This document shows, piece by piece, positions 57,639-64,000 of a DNA stretch of 64,000 nucleotides (position 1 is its first letter; each line of letters begins with the position of its first letter). A program made the position numbers and the translations under genes. Origin of the DNA: Terrabacter sp. 28 (GTDB taxonomy: Bacteria; Actinomycetota; Actinomycetes; Actinomycetales; Dermatophilaceae); NCBI GenBank assembly GCA_000955875.1, contig JYOE01000020.1, positions 62,001 through 126,000 on the forward strand, read 5' to 3'. Under the pieces are notes generated by a model. That model was not told the DNA's origin. It did no database searches and saw only the letters and a list, made by a program, of their open reading frames with translations.

Positions 57639-59567
57639 TCAGGCCGGCGCGCGGTCGCCCAGACCGCACGCCGTGATGCGGTAGAGGGTGTAGTCGCCGT
57701 CGGTCCGCACCTTCTCGACGCCGTCGTTGGCGTCGAGGTCGTCGAGGCCGGAGCTGCGCTCGGGACGGTCGAGCCAGTAGACGTGCTTCGAGCCGATCGC
57801 CCAGCGGATGTCGTGGCGCGCCAGGGCCTCGCACACCTCGGGGCGTCCGGAGAGGTTGTCGAAGCCGGTGCCGATGAGGATCTCGTCGCCCGTCGTCGGG
57901 ATGGGGATCGAGCGGTAGAGGGTGTTGGTGCCGAAGAGGGCCCACATGAGCGGCGTGCCGTTCTCGGGCCGGCCGACGACACCCTGCCCCGCGGGGATGA
58001 GCGCGTTGAGGCGACGCAGCGAGTCCTGGCCGTCGTAGCCGAGGATGACCCGGTCGGGTGAGCCGGGCTGGAAGAAGCCGTTGAGCATGCGGTGGCGGGT
58101 GGCCGCGTTGAGACCGAGCGTGAGCACCGGCAGGACGAGCAGGGCCACGAGCGCCGTGGCGACGGGCCGGGCCTCGAGTCGGGCCCCGACGCGCGGTGCA
58201 CGGCGCAGCACCTCGCGCAGGGCCGGCGCCGCGGCTGCGACCAGCACGACACCCGGGACCGCGGCCAGCGCGGCCAGGCGCACCTTGTCGTTGTACCAGT
58301 AGCCCGTGACGAGCGCCGTCCAGGAGGCGCTCGACGACGCGGCCATGACGTAGAGGACCACGCACGCCAGCCACATCGCGACGACGGGGACCGCCGCACG
58401 GGCCCGCACGGCGATCCAGCCGATGCCGAGCGCGACGAGGACGACAAGGCCCCAGAGCACGCTGGAGATCTGCAGCCGTCCGCCGACGACCTCGACGAGG
58501 GCGGTCCAGAAGGAGACGCGGTCGTTCCACTCGTAGGACTGGGTCGAGGCGAGCCGCGCCGACACCACCGGCGCGGCGACCAGCCCCGCGACGCCGACGA
58601 CGGCGACGACGGCGAGGTCGCGCGCCACCGCGGGCCACGACAGGTGGTGCAGCAGCCCGGCGCGCAGGCGCGCGGCGACGAACCAGACGAGCGCGAAGAG
58701 CACGAGCGCGACGAGGGCGTTCGGCTGGATGAGTGCGAGGCCGGGGAGCGCGGCGACGAAGCCGAGCCACTGCCCGATGCGCCTGGACCGAGCCGCCTGC
58801 AGCATCAGCGCGAGCGCGCCCGGGGTGAGCGCGGTCGCCATGAGGTTGGGCCAGAGCACGCCCCACCCCAGGAGGGTCGTGGGGAAGGCGATGAAGGCCG
58901 CGGAGGCGAACCCGGCGGCATACGTCACGAGGCGCGAGGTGCCGAGGGCGTGGCGCACGAGGGCGACGCAGCCGACGGGCCACACGACCGCGGCGAGCAC
59001 CACGGTCGCGACGTTGGTGCCCGGCAGCACGTCGGCGACGCCCGGCAGCAGGCTGGTCGCGATCCACGCGTGGAAACCGTTGGGGTAGAAGGTGGGGTTG
59101 ACGATCGAGAAGTTGCCGGTCTCGAGGAACGTGCGGATGCGGTCGAGGTGGTAGACGGCGTCGGGGCTGTCGACGAGCTCGTCGGGACGGCCGATCGACG
59201 GCAGGATCGTCGCGAGCGCCAGCACGACACCGATGCCGATCGCGATGACGGCGTCGGGGCGGGGTCGACCGAGGAAGCGCCGCGCCGTGCCGAGGTCGGG
59301 GTCGTGGCGGCCGAAGAGCCGCATGCCGAGCAGTGCGACACCCACCGCCGCGAGCGTCACGACGGCGAGGGGGAGCAGCCCCCAGCGGACGCCGGCACGC
59401 TGCGCGACGGTCGCGAAGGCGGCGATGAGACCGGTCGACACGGCCGGCGAGACGGCCAGCGCCTCGAGCCCGCGAGCGCCCAGGGCGCGCACCAGCAGCC
59501 AGCCCGGGAGCAGCAGCACGACCGAGAGGACGACGAAGGCCGGGATCATCGCCAGCCAGTCCACCAT
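57639..59567 (-). CDS. DUF6541-like polytopic membrane protein
   Basis: 642 residues with about 13-15 helices in an N-terminal pattern (WLAMIPAFVVLSVVLLLPGWLLV...), a large extracytoplasmic segment after helix 3 (DSPDAVYHLDRIRTFLETGNFS, TFYPNGFHAWIA), and a soluble C-terminus (about 530-642). The layout is that of GT-C glycosyltransferases such as mycobacterial arabinofuranosyl- or mannosyltransferases; I recall it as DUF6541. An early Asp in DAVYHLDR could be catalytic. ATG 59567 or 59576; CAGAAT lies seven bases before 59567. Confidence 0.8.
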   Translation of the reverse strand: MVDWLAMIPAFVVLSVVLLLPGWLLVRALGARGLEALAVSPAVSTGLIAAFATVAQRAGVRWGLLPLAVVTLAAVGVALLGMRLFGRHDPDLGTARRFLGRPRPDAVIAIGIGVVLALATILPSIGRPDELVDSPDAVYHLDRIRTFLETGNFSIVNPTFYPNGFHAWIATSLLPGVADVLPGTNVATVVLAAVVWPVGCVALVRHALGTSRLVTYAAGFASAAFIAFPTTLLGWGVLWPNLMATALTPGALALMLQAARSRRIGQWLGFVAALPGLALIQPNALVALVLFALVWFVAARLRAGLLHHLSWPAVARDLAVVAVVGVAGLVAAPVVSARLASTQSYEWNDRVSFWTALVEVVGGRLQISSVLWGLVVLVALGIGWIAVRARAAVPVVAMWLACVVLYVMAASSSASWTALVTGYWYNDKVRLAALAAVPGVVLVAAAAPALREVLRRAPRVGARLEARPVATALVALLVLPVLTLGLNAATRHRMLNGFFQPGSPDRVILGYDGQDSLRRLNALIPAGQGVVGRPENGTPLMWALFGTNTLYRSIPIPTTGDEILIGTGFDNLSGRPEVCEALARHDIRWAIGSKHVYWLDRPERSSGLDDLDANDGVEKVRTDGDYTLYRITACGLGDRAPA

Positions 59568-59853
59568 GCGGGCCATTCTGTCTGGTCGCTCCGATTTCTC
59601 CACCACCCGGGTCAGGCCGTACGATGGACGGCGGTCACGTGTGCTCGTCGCACGGGACCGAAATTCGCGCGTCTACTGCCGGTCTCTCCGACCGGGTCGC
59701 ACCACGGCAGTCCCCACCTCCGGGCGGGGCGGGGTGCGTCGGGCGCCAGGAGTGAGGCCGTATGCCGTACGGCGATCGCGTGCCCGCACGTGACCGACTC
59801 GCGGTGACCGGTCCACGCACAACTGACAACAACGACACAAGGGAGAACACGGC
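59568..59853. promoter_or_regulatory. rpsB upstream region
   Basis: 286 bases without a gene. TACGAT (59620-59625) is the best -10 box for rpsB, giving a leader of about 225 bases. The leader contains a GCCGTA-TGCCG-TACGGC hairpin (59757-59773) formed by an octamer copy and a stretch of GGGCGGGGCGGGG. GGGAGA lies eight bases before the rpsB ATG. I see no leader motif I recognise. Confidence 0.45.
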
Positions 59854-60789
59854 ATGGCCGTCGTCACCATGCGCCAGCTCCTCGAGAGCGGCGTCCACTT
59901 CGGGCACCAGACCCGTCGCTGGAACCCGAAGATGAAGCGCTTCATCATGACCGAGCGCAACGGCATCTACATCATCGACCTCCAGCAGTCGCTGACGTAC
60001 ATCAACAACGCCTACGAGTTCGTCAAGGAGACCGTCGCCCACGGCGGCACCATCCTCTTCGTCGGCACGAAGAAGCAGGCCCAGGAGCCCATCGCCGAGC
60101 AGGCGACGCGCGTCGGCATGCCGTATGTCAACCACCGCTGGCTCGGTGGCATGCTCACCAACTTCCAGACGATCTCCAAGCGCCTCACGCGCCTCAAGGA
60201 GCTCGAGGAGCTGAACTTCGACGACGTGGCCGGCTCGGGCTACACGAAGAAGGAGCTGCTCATCCTCAAGCGCGAGAAGGACAAGCTCGAGAAGACCCTC
60301 GGCGGCATCCGCACGATGGCCAAGGTCCCCTCGGCCGTCTGGATCGTCGACACGAAGAAGGAGCACCTCGCGGTCGACGAGGCGCGCAAGCTCGGCCTGC
60401 CGGTCATCGCGATCCTCGACACGAACTGCGACCCCGACGAGGTCGACTACAAGATCCCCGGCAACGACGACGCGATCCGCTCCGTCACGCTGCTGACGCG
60501 GGTCATCGCCGACGCCGTCGCCGACGGCCTCGTCCAGCGCTCCTCCGGCAAGTCCGGTGGCGACGCGCAGGCCGAGGAGCCGCTGGCCGAGTGGGAGCGC
60601 GAGCTCTACGCCGAGGCTGCCGCCGCGACCGAGGCTCCGGCCGCCGAGGCCACCGAGGCCACCGAGGCCGTCGAGGCCGTCGAGGCCGTTGAGGCCGTTG
60701 AGGCCACTGAGGCTCCGGCCGAGGCGCCCGCCGCCGAGGCCACCGAGGCCACCGAGGTTCCGGCCGAGGCTGCTGCCGAGAAGGCCTGA
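59854..60789 (+). CDS. rpsB: 30S ribosomal protein S2
   Basis: 311 residues; the S2 core ends near 250 (AVVTMRQLLESGVHFGHQTRRWNPKM, FVGTKKQAQ, HRWLGGMLTNFQTI, DTKKEHLAVDEARKLGLPVIAI, CDPDEVDYKIPGNDDAIRSV). The last 60 residues are a Glu/Ala-rich tail with EAVEAVEAVEAVEATEA repeats encoded by a near-exact 9-base direct repeat, likely disordered and variable in length. It pairs with tsf downstream. Confidence 0.97.
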   Translation: MAVVTMRQLLESGVHFGHQTRRWNPKMKRFIMTERNGIYIIDLQQSLTYINNAYEFVKETVAHGGTILFVGTKKQAQEPIAEQATRVGMPYVNHRWLGGMLTNFQTISKRLTRLKELEELNFDDVAGSGYTKKELLILKREKDKLEKTLGGIRTMAKVPSAVWIVDTKKEHLAVDEARKLGLPVIAILDTNCDPDEVDYKIPGNDDAIRSVTLLTRVIADAVADGLVQRSSGKSGGDAQAEEPLAEWERELYAEAAAATEAPAAEATEATEAVEAVEAVEAVEATEAPAEAPAAEATEATEVPAEAAAEKA

Positions 60790-60848
60790 GTCCTTCTCTC
60801 CCAGCCACTTCGAGTCATCCACATCTGAGGAAAAGAGCGATACAGAGC

Positions 60849-61679
60849 ATGGCGAACTACACCGCCGCTGACATCAAGGCGCTGCGTGAGCAGACCGGCG
60901 CCGGCATGATGGACGTCAAGAAGGCGCTCGACGAGGCCGACGGCGACCGCGCCAAGGCCATCGAGATCCTGCGCGTCAAGGGCCTCAAGGGCGTCACGAA
61001 GCGTGAGGGCCGCTCGGCCTCCAACGGCCTCGTGGCGGCTTCGGCCACCGACGGCGTCGGCACCCTGGTCGAGGTCAACTGCGAGACCGACTTCGTCGCG
61101 AAGGGCGAGAAGTTCATCGCCCTGGCCGACCAGGTCCTCGCGCAGGCCGTCGCGGCCGGCGCCACCGACGCCGACTCGCTCCTCAAGAGCACGCTCGACG
61201 ACGGCAAGACCGTCCAGGAGCTCATCGACGAGGCCAACGCGACCATCGGCGAGAAGATCGAGGTCCGCCGCGTGGCGCGCCTCGAGGGCGACAAGGTCGT
61301 CTCCTACCTCCACAAGACGAGCCCCGACCTGCCCGCGCAGATCGGTGTCCTCGTGGCGCTGGAGGGTGGCGACGAGTCCGTCGGCCGCGACGTCGCGATG
61401 CACATCGCGGCGTTCAGCCCGACCGTCCTCACGCGTGACGAGGTTCCGGCCGAGACGGTCGAGAACGAGCGTCGCGTCGCCGAGGCCACGGCCAAGGAGG
61501 AGGGCAAGCCCGAGGCTGCGCTCCCGAAGATCATCGAGGGTCGCGTCAACGGCTTCTTCAAGGAGAACGTCCTGCTCGAGCAGCCGTTCGCCAAGGAGCC
61601 CAAGAAGACTGTCGCCAAGGTGCTCGAGGAGGGCGGCGCCTCGGCGAAGTCCTTCGCGCGCTTCCGCGTCGGCCAGTGA
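60849..61679 (+). CDS. tsf: Elongation factor Ts
   Basis: 276-residue nucleotide exchange factor for EF-Tu. ANYTAADIKALREQTGAGMMDVKKAL is the N-terminal UBA-like domain with the TGAGMMD signature; VEVNCETDFVAK is the second motif; KIIEGRVNGFFKENVLLEQPF the C-terminal signature. ATG with GAGGAAAAG upstream; 59 bases after rpsB. Confidence 0.98.
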   Translation: MANYTAADIKALREQTGAGMMDVKKALDEADGDRAKAIEILRVKGLKGVTKREGRSASNGLVAASATDGVGTLVEVNCETDFVAKGEKFIALADQVLAQAVAAGATDADSLLKSTLDDGKTVQELIDEANATIGEKIEVRRVARLEGDKVVSYLHKTSPDLPAQIGVLVALEGGDESVGRDVAMHIAAFSPTVLTRDEVPAETVENERRVAEATAKEEGKPEAALPKIIEGRVNGFFKENVLLEQPFAKEPKKTVAKVLEEGGASAKSFARFRVGQ

Positions 61680-61749
61680 GGTCCTGACCTCATCGACTCG
61701 CCGACTCCGCTGACTCGGCGCCACCGCGGGCCGCGCAGCACGACGACGT

Positions 61750-61781
61750 ATGCCGGTCGCCCCAGTCGGGGCGGCCGGCAT
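61750..61781 (+). terminator. Terminator of rpsB-tsf
   Basis: ATGCCGGTCGCCCC and GGGGCGGCCGGCAT pair over 14 positions with one U-G wobble and an AGTC loop. The left arm starts inside an octamer copy (61748-61755), showing the octamer can be part of a terminator. Confidence 0.65.
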
Positions 61782-61843
61782 CGTCGCGTCTCGGGGGCCT
61801 TTCAGGCATCTCCACCGGAACACGTTCGACCAGAGGAGGACTC

Positions 61844-62428
61844 ATGGGCATCGCGCCCCACGACACCGTCACGGCGGCCGGACCGCTGACCGTCGCCATC
61901 ACCCGGCGGGTCGCACCGGAGGACGAGCTGCTCATGCTGGCGTGGGTGCACGCCGGCACCTCGATGGCCGAGCGCTTCGACGGGTTCCTCGGTGCGGGCT
62001 GGGTGCGCTCCGGCGTCGCCGACTGGCACATGCTCTACCGGTTCGCCTCGCGGGGGCACCTCGAGGCCTGGGAGCGTTCGCCCGAGCGCATCCGCTGGCT
62101 TCGCTCGGCCGCCGACCTCGTCGAGCACGGCAGGACCGAGTACCGCACCGGCATCGAGGGCTGGTTCGACGAGCCGGCGTCGCGCTCGGTGGAGGAGGCC
62201 GGTGGCGCGGTTCAGGCGGCGCCGCCGCGGTGGAAGCAGGCGAGCGTCATCTGGCTCGCCTTCTTCCCGACGAGCCTCGCCCTGACCTACCTGTTGATGC
62301 CCTTTGCCGACGGCTGGCCGCCGGCGCTGCGCGTGCTCGTGACGACCTTGGTCGCGACGCCGTGGATGACGTACGTCTTCCTGCCGTTCGTGACCCGCCT
62401 GTTCTCACGGTGGCTCAGCCCCGGCTGA
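61844..62428 (+). CDS. ABM-like (antibiotic biosynthesis monooxygenase fold) protein with membrane tail
   Basis: 194 residues. The first 110 resemble a dimeric alpha-beta barrel (VAITRRVAPEDELLMLAWVHAGTSMAERFDGFLG, WHMLYRFASRGHLEAWERSPER). The C-terminal half has two membrane helices (VIWLAFFPTSLALTYLLMPF and LVTTLVATPWMTYVFLPF), so the barrel is membrane-tethered. Similar membrane-anchored ABM proteins are known but their role is not. ATG with GAGGAGG about five bases upstream. Confidence 0.8.
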   Translation: MGIAPHDTVTAAGPLTVAITRRVAPEDELLMLAWVHAGTSMAERFDGFLGAGWVRSGVADWHMLYRFASRGHLEAWERSPERIRWLRSAADLVEHGRTEYRTGIEGWFDEPASRSVEEAGGAVQAAPPRWKQASVIWLAFFPTSLALTYLLMPFADGWPPALRVLVTTLVATPWMTYVFLPFVTRLFSRWLSPG

Positions 62429-62512
62429 CCCGGCCGGACGCCCGATCGGGTTGCGGGACAGGGGTTTGTCTCGCACATCACAGGTGGCATGTCTGCTGGT
62501 TCACAGCGCTCC

Positions 62513-62533
62513 ATATACCCATGGGGGTACCTT
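62513..62533 (+). promoter_or_regulatory. TACCC-N4-GGGTA operator overlapping a leaderless -10 box
   Basis: TACCC (62516-62520), four bases ATGG, and GGGTA (62525-62529) form a perfect inverted repeat. The -10 box TACCTT (62528-62533) overlaps its right half and lies six bases before ATG 62540. TACCC-N4-GGGTA is the operator style of the CsoR/CstR/FrmR repressor family. Confidence 0.65.
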
Positions 62534-62539
62534 CGGAGC

Positions 62540-63787
62540 ATGACCACCACCATGAGGTCACTTGTGGTTCTGGGAGCGGGCACGGCCGGCACCATGGTCG
62601 TGAACAAGCTGAGGCACCGCCTCCCCACCAGCGAGTGGCGCATCACCGTCGTCGACCGTGACGACCTCCACGACTACCAGCCGGGCTACCTCTTCCTGCC
62701 GTTCGGTCTCATCGAGCCGGAGCAGGTCCGCCGCAGCCGCCACACCCTCATCGCCGACGGCGTCGAGCTCGTCCTCGGTGACGTCGACCGCGTCGACCCG
62801 GAGGCTCGCCAGGCCGCTCTCGTCGACGGCCGCACCATCGGCTACGACGAGCTCGTCATCGCCTCCGGCACCTCGCCCCGACCCGACCAGACGCCGGGGA
62901 TGCTGGGGCCCGAGTGGCACCGCAGCGTCGGCGAGTTCTACACCTACGAGGGCGCGTTGGCGCTGCGCAGGTCGCTGGCCGGCTTCACGGGGGGCCGTCT
63001 CGTCGTGCACGTCACCGAGCTGCCCATCAAGTGCCCCGTCGCCCCGCTCGAGTTCGCCTTCCTCGCCGACGACTTCCTGCGCCGCCGGGGCCTGCGCGAC
63101 CGCACCGAGATCGTCTACGTCACCCCGCTCGACGGCGCCTTCACCAAGCCGGTGGCGAGCCGCGAGCTGGGGCACCTGCTGGCCGACAAGGGCATCACCC
63201 TCGAGACGGACTTCATGGTCGAGCGCATCGACCAGGACCGGCGCGCCCTCGTCTCCTACGACGAGCGCGAGGTGTCCTACGACCAGCTCGTCACCGTGCC
63301 GCTCAACATGGGCGCCGACTTCGTGGCCCGCTCGGGACTCGGCGACGAGCTGAACTACGTGCCGGTCGACAAGCACACGCTGCTCTCGAGCGAGCACCCC
63401 TCGATCTTCGTGCTCGGTGACGCGAGTGACATCCCGACGTCCAAGGCGGGGTCGGTCGCCCACTTCTCCGTCGAGGTCTTCGTCGACAACTTCGTCGAGC
63501 ACGTCCAGGGCCGGCCGATGACGCGCCGATTCGACGGGCACGCCAACTGCTTCGTCGAGTCGGGCGGCGGCAAGGCGATGCTGCTGGACTTCAACTACGA
63601 CACCGAGCCGCTGACCGGCACCTTCCCGCTGCCGCACCTCGGCCCGATGCGGCTGCTCAAGGAGTCGCGTGCGAACCACCTCGGCAAGCTCGCGTTCCGT
63701 CACCTCTACTGGAACCTGCTGCTCCCCGGACGACCCCTCGGCCTGCCCGCGCAGATGTCCATGGCGGGGAAGGTCCCCGCCGCGTGA
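62540..63787 (+). CDS. Sulfide:quinone-oxidoreductase-like flavoprotein
   Basis: 415 residues. LVVLGAGTAGTMVVNKL (FAD motif), VVDRDDLHDYQPGYLF, ASGTSPRPDQTPG, and FVLGDASDIPTSKAGS (second FAD motif). Two well-placed cysteines, LPIKCPVAPLEFAF (about 160) and HANCFVESGGGKAM (about 335), match the pair used by sulfide:quinone oxidoreductases to form a persulfide; the C-terminal helices (about 355-400) provide quinone/membrane contact. Preceded by a CsoR-type operator and followed by TusE/DsrC, supporting a sulfide-handling role. Confidence 0.85.
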   Translation: MTTTMRSLVVLGAGTAGTMVVNKLRHRLPTSEWRITVVDRDDLHDYQPGYLFLPFGLIEPEQVRRSRHTLIADGVELVLGDVDRVDPEARQAALVDGRTIGYDELVIASGTSPRPDQTPGMLGPEWHRSVGEFYTYEGALALRRSLAGFTGGRLVVHVTELPIKCPVAPLEFAFLADDFLRRRGLRDRTEIVYVTPLDGAFTKPVASRELGHLLADKGITLETDFMVERIDQDRRALVSYDEREVSYDQLVTVPLNMGADFVARSGLGDELNYVPVDKHTLLSSEHPSIFVLGDASDIPTSKAGSVAHFSVEVFVDNFVEHVQGRPMTRRFDGHANCFVESGGGKAMLLDFNYDTEPLTGTFPLPHLGPMRLLKESRANHLGKLAFRHLYWNLLLPGRPLGLPAQMSMAGKVPAA

Positions 63788-63808
63788 GCGCGTGAAAGGA
63801 GCGCCACC

Positions 63809-64000
63809 ATGCCCATCACGACGATCGCCGGCCATGCCGTCGAGGTCAACGACGAGGGATTCCTCACCCGGCCCGAGCAGTGGTCGGAGGACCTCGGCCG
63901 CGAGCTCGGCCGGGTCATCGGGATCGAGCTGACCGACGAGCACTGGCGGCTCGTCCGGTTCCTCCGGGACGACTTCGCCCACCACGGCGAGACCGCCACG
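63809..64000 (+). CDS. TusE/DsrC-family sulfur carrier, 3'-truncated
   Basis: First 64 codons only; the window ends here. MPITTIAGHAVEVNDEGFLTRPEQWSEDLGREL then GIELTDEHWRLVRFLRDDF are characteristic of the TusE/DsrC family, whose conserved C-terminal cysteine (outside the window) carries persulfide. ATG with AAAGGAG seven to eight bases upstream, 21 bases after the flavoprotein stop. It is probably co-transcribed with the SQR-like gene. Confidence 0.88.
   Translation, partial: MPITTIAGHAVEVNDEGFLTRPEQWSEDLGRELGRVIGIELTDEHWRLVRFLRDDFAHHGETAT

Noticed and set aside
60641..60780. Repeat region as a mobile or regulatory repeat
   Set aside because: The repeats encode the Glu/Ala tail of S2 in frame and are best explained by coding-repeat slippage.
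2065..61755. GTATGCCG as the FtsK-orienting (KOPS) or Chi sequence
   Set aside because: Such signals are strand-biased along a replichore; here the two orientations are equally frequent. A full-genome test could still change this.
1..64000. rRNA, tRNA, insertion sequences, prophage genes
   Set aside because: None recognised; the tyrosine recombinase at 54.4 kb is housekeeping XerC, not a phage integrase, judging by motifs and neighbours.

Overview
The window is a very GC-rich stretch of actinobacterial housekeeping chromosome. TAC is strongly preferred over TAT and G/C-ending codons dominate. Gene order (gpsA, ddl, thiL, rpmB, recG, rsmD, coaD, rpmF, rnc, mutM, smc, ftsY, amtB-glnK-glnD, ffh, rpsP, rimM, trmD, rplS, lepB, rnhB, DUF2469, yraN, comM, dprA, xerC, rpsB, tsf) is the conserved actinomycete backbone. 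The protein style suggests order Micrococcales, probably Intrasporangiaceae; this placement is an inference from recall, not a search. I saw no rRNA, tRNA, IS element, prophage or CRISPR array.

Layout. 1-5.4 kb: partial gpsA, a VOC protein, a trans-sulfuration enzyme, ddl, a DUF3515 lipoprotein, an Lrp-type RAM protein and thiL. 5.4-14.5 kb: rpmB, a fructosamine kinase, then a plus-strand run of fakA-like, recG, rsmD, coaD, DUF177, rpmF, rnc and mutM. 14.5-27.9 kb is the accessory part: a sodium/solute symporter, a ferredoxin-reductase-like flavoprotein back to back with an iron-dependent dehydrogenase, an M3 peptidase, a MOSC protein, a DUF5671 membrane protein, an acyltransferase-SGNH protein, acylphosphatase, chorismate mutase and a PPOX-fold protein. 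28-38 kb: smc, a small membrane protein, ftsY and the nitrogen module amtB-glnK-glnD. 38-44 kb: ffh, an HtrA-type protease, a hydrolase, an amidohydrolase and a two-domain acetyltransferase. 44-55.3 kb: ribosomal and RNA-modification genes, two type I signal peptidases, rnhB, comM, dprA and xerC. 55.4-64 kb: M23 peptidase, aminotransferase, a large membrane protein, rpsB-tsf, and a sulfide:quinone-oxidoreductase-like gene followed by a TusE/DsrC gene cut by the window end.

Three patterns cut across annotation. First, the octamer GTATGCCG/CGGCATAC occurs 33 times by my reading, on both strands, in genes and between them, where about two would be expected from composition alone. Second, about sixteen genes have TANNNT followed by only 6-8 bases and then ATG or GTG, the signature of leaderless transcription; this helps fix several starts. 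Third, several intergenic regions hold long near-perfect hairpins. The best candidates for something functionally new are the octamer, the TACCC-N4-GGGTA operator lying on the -10 box of the SQR-TusE genes, the structured rplS leader, the TrmD-GNAT fusion and the unknown domain fused to the GNAT at 43 kb.
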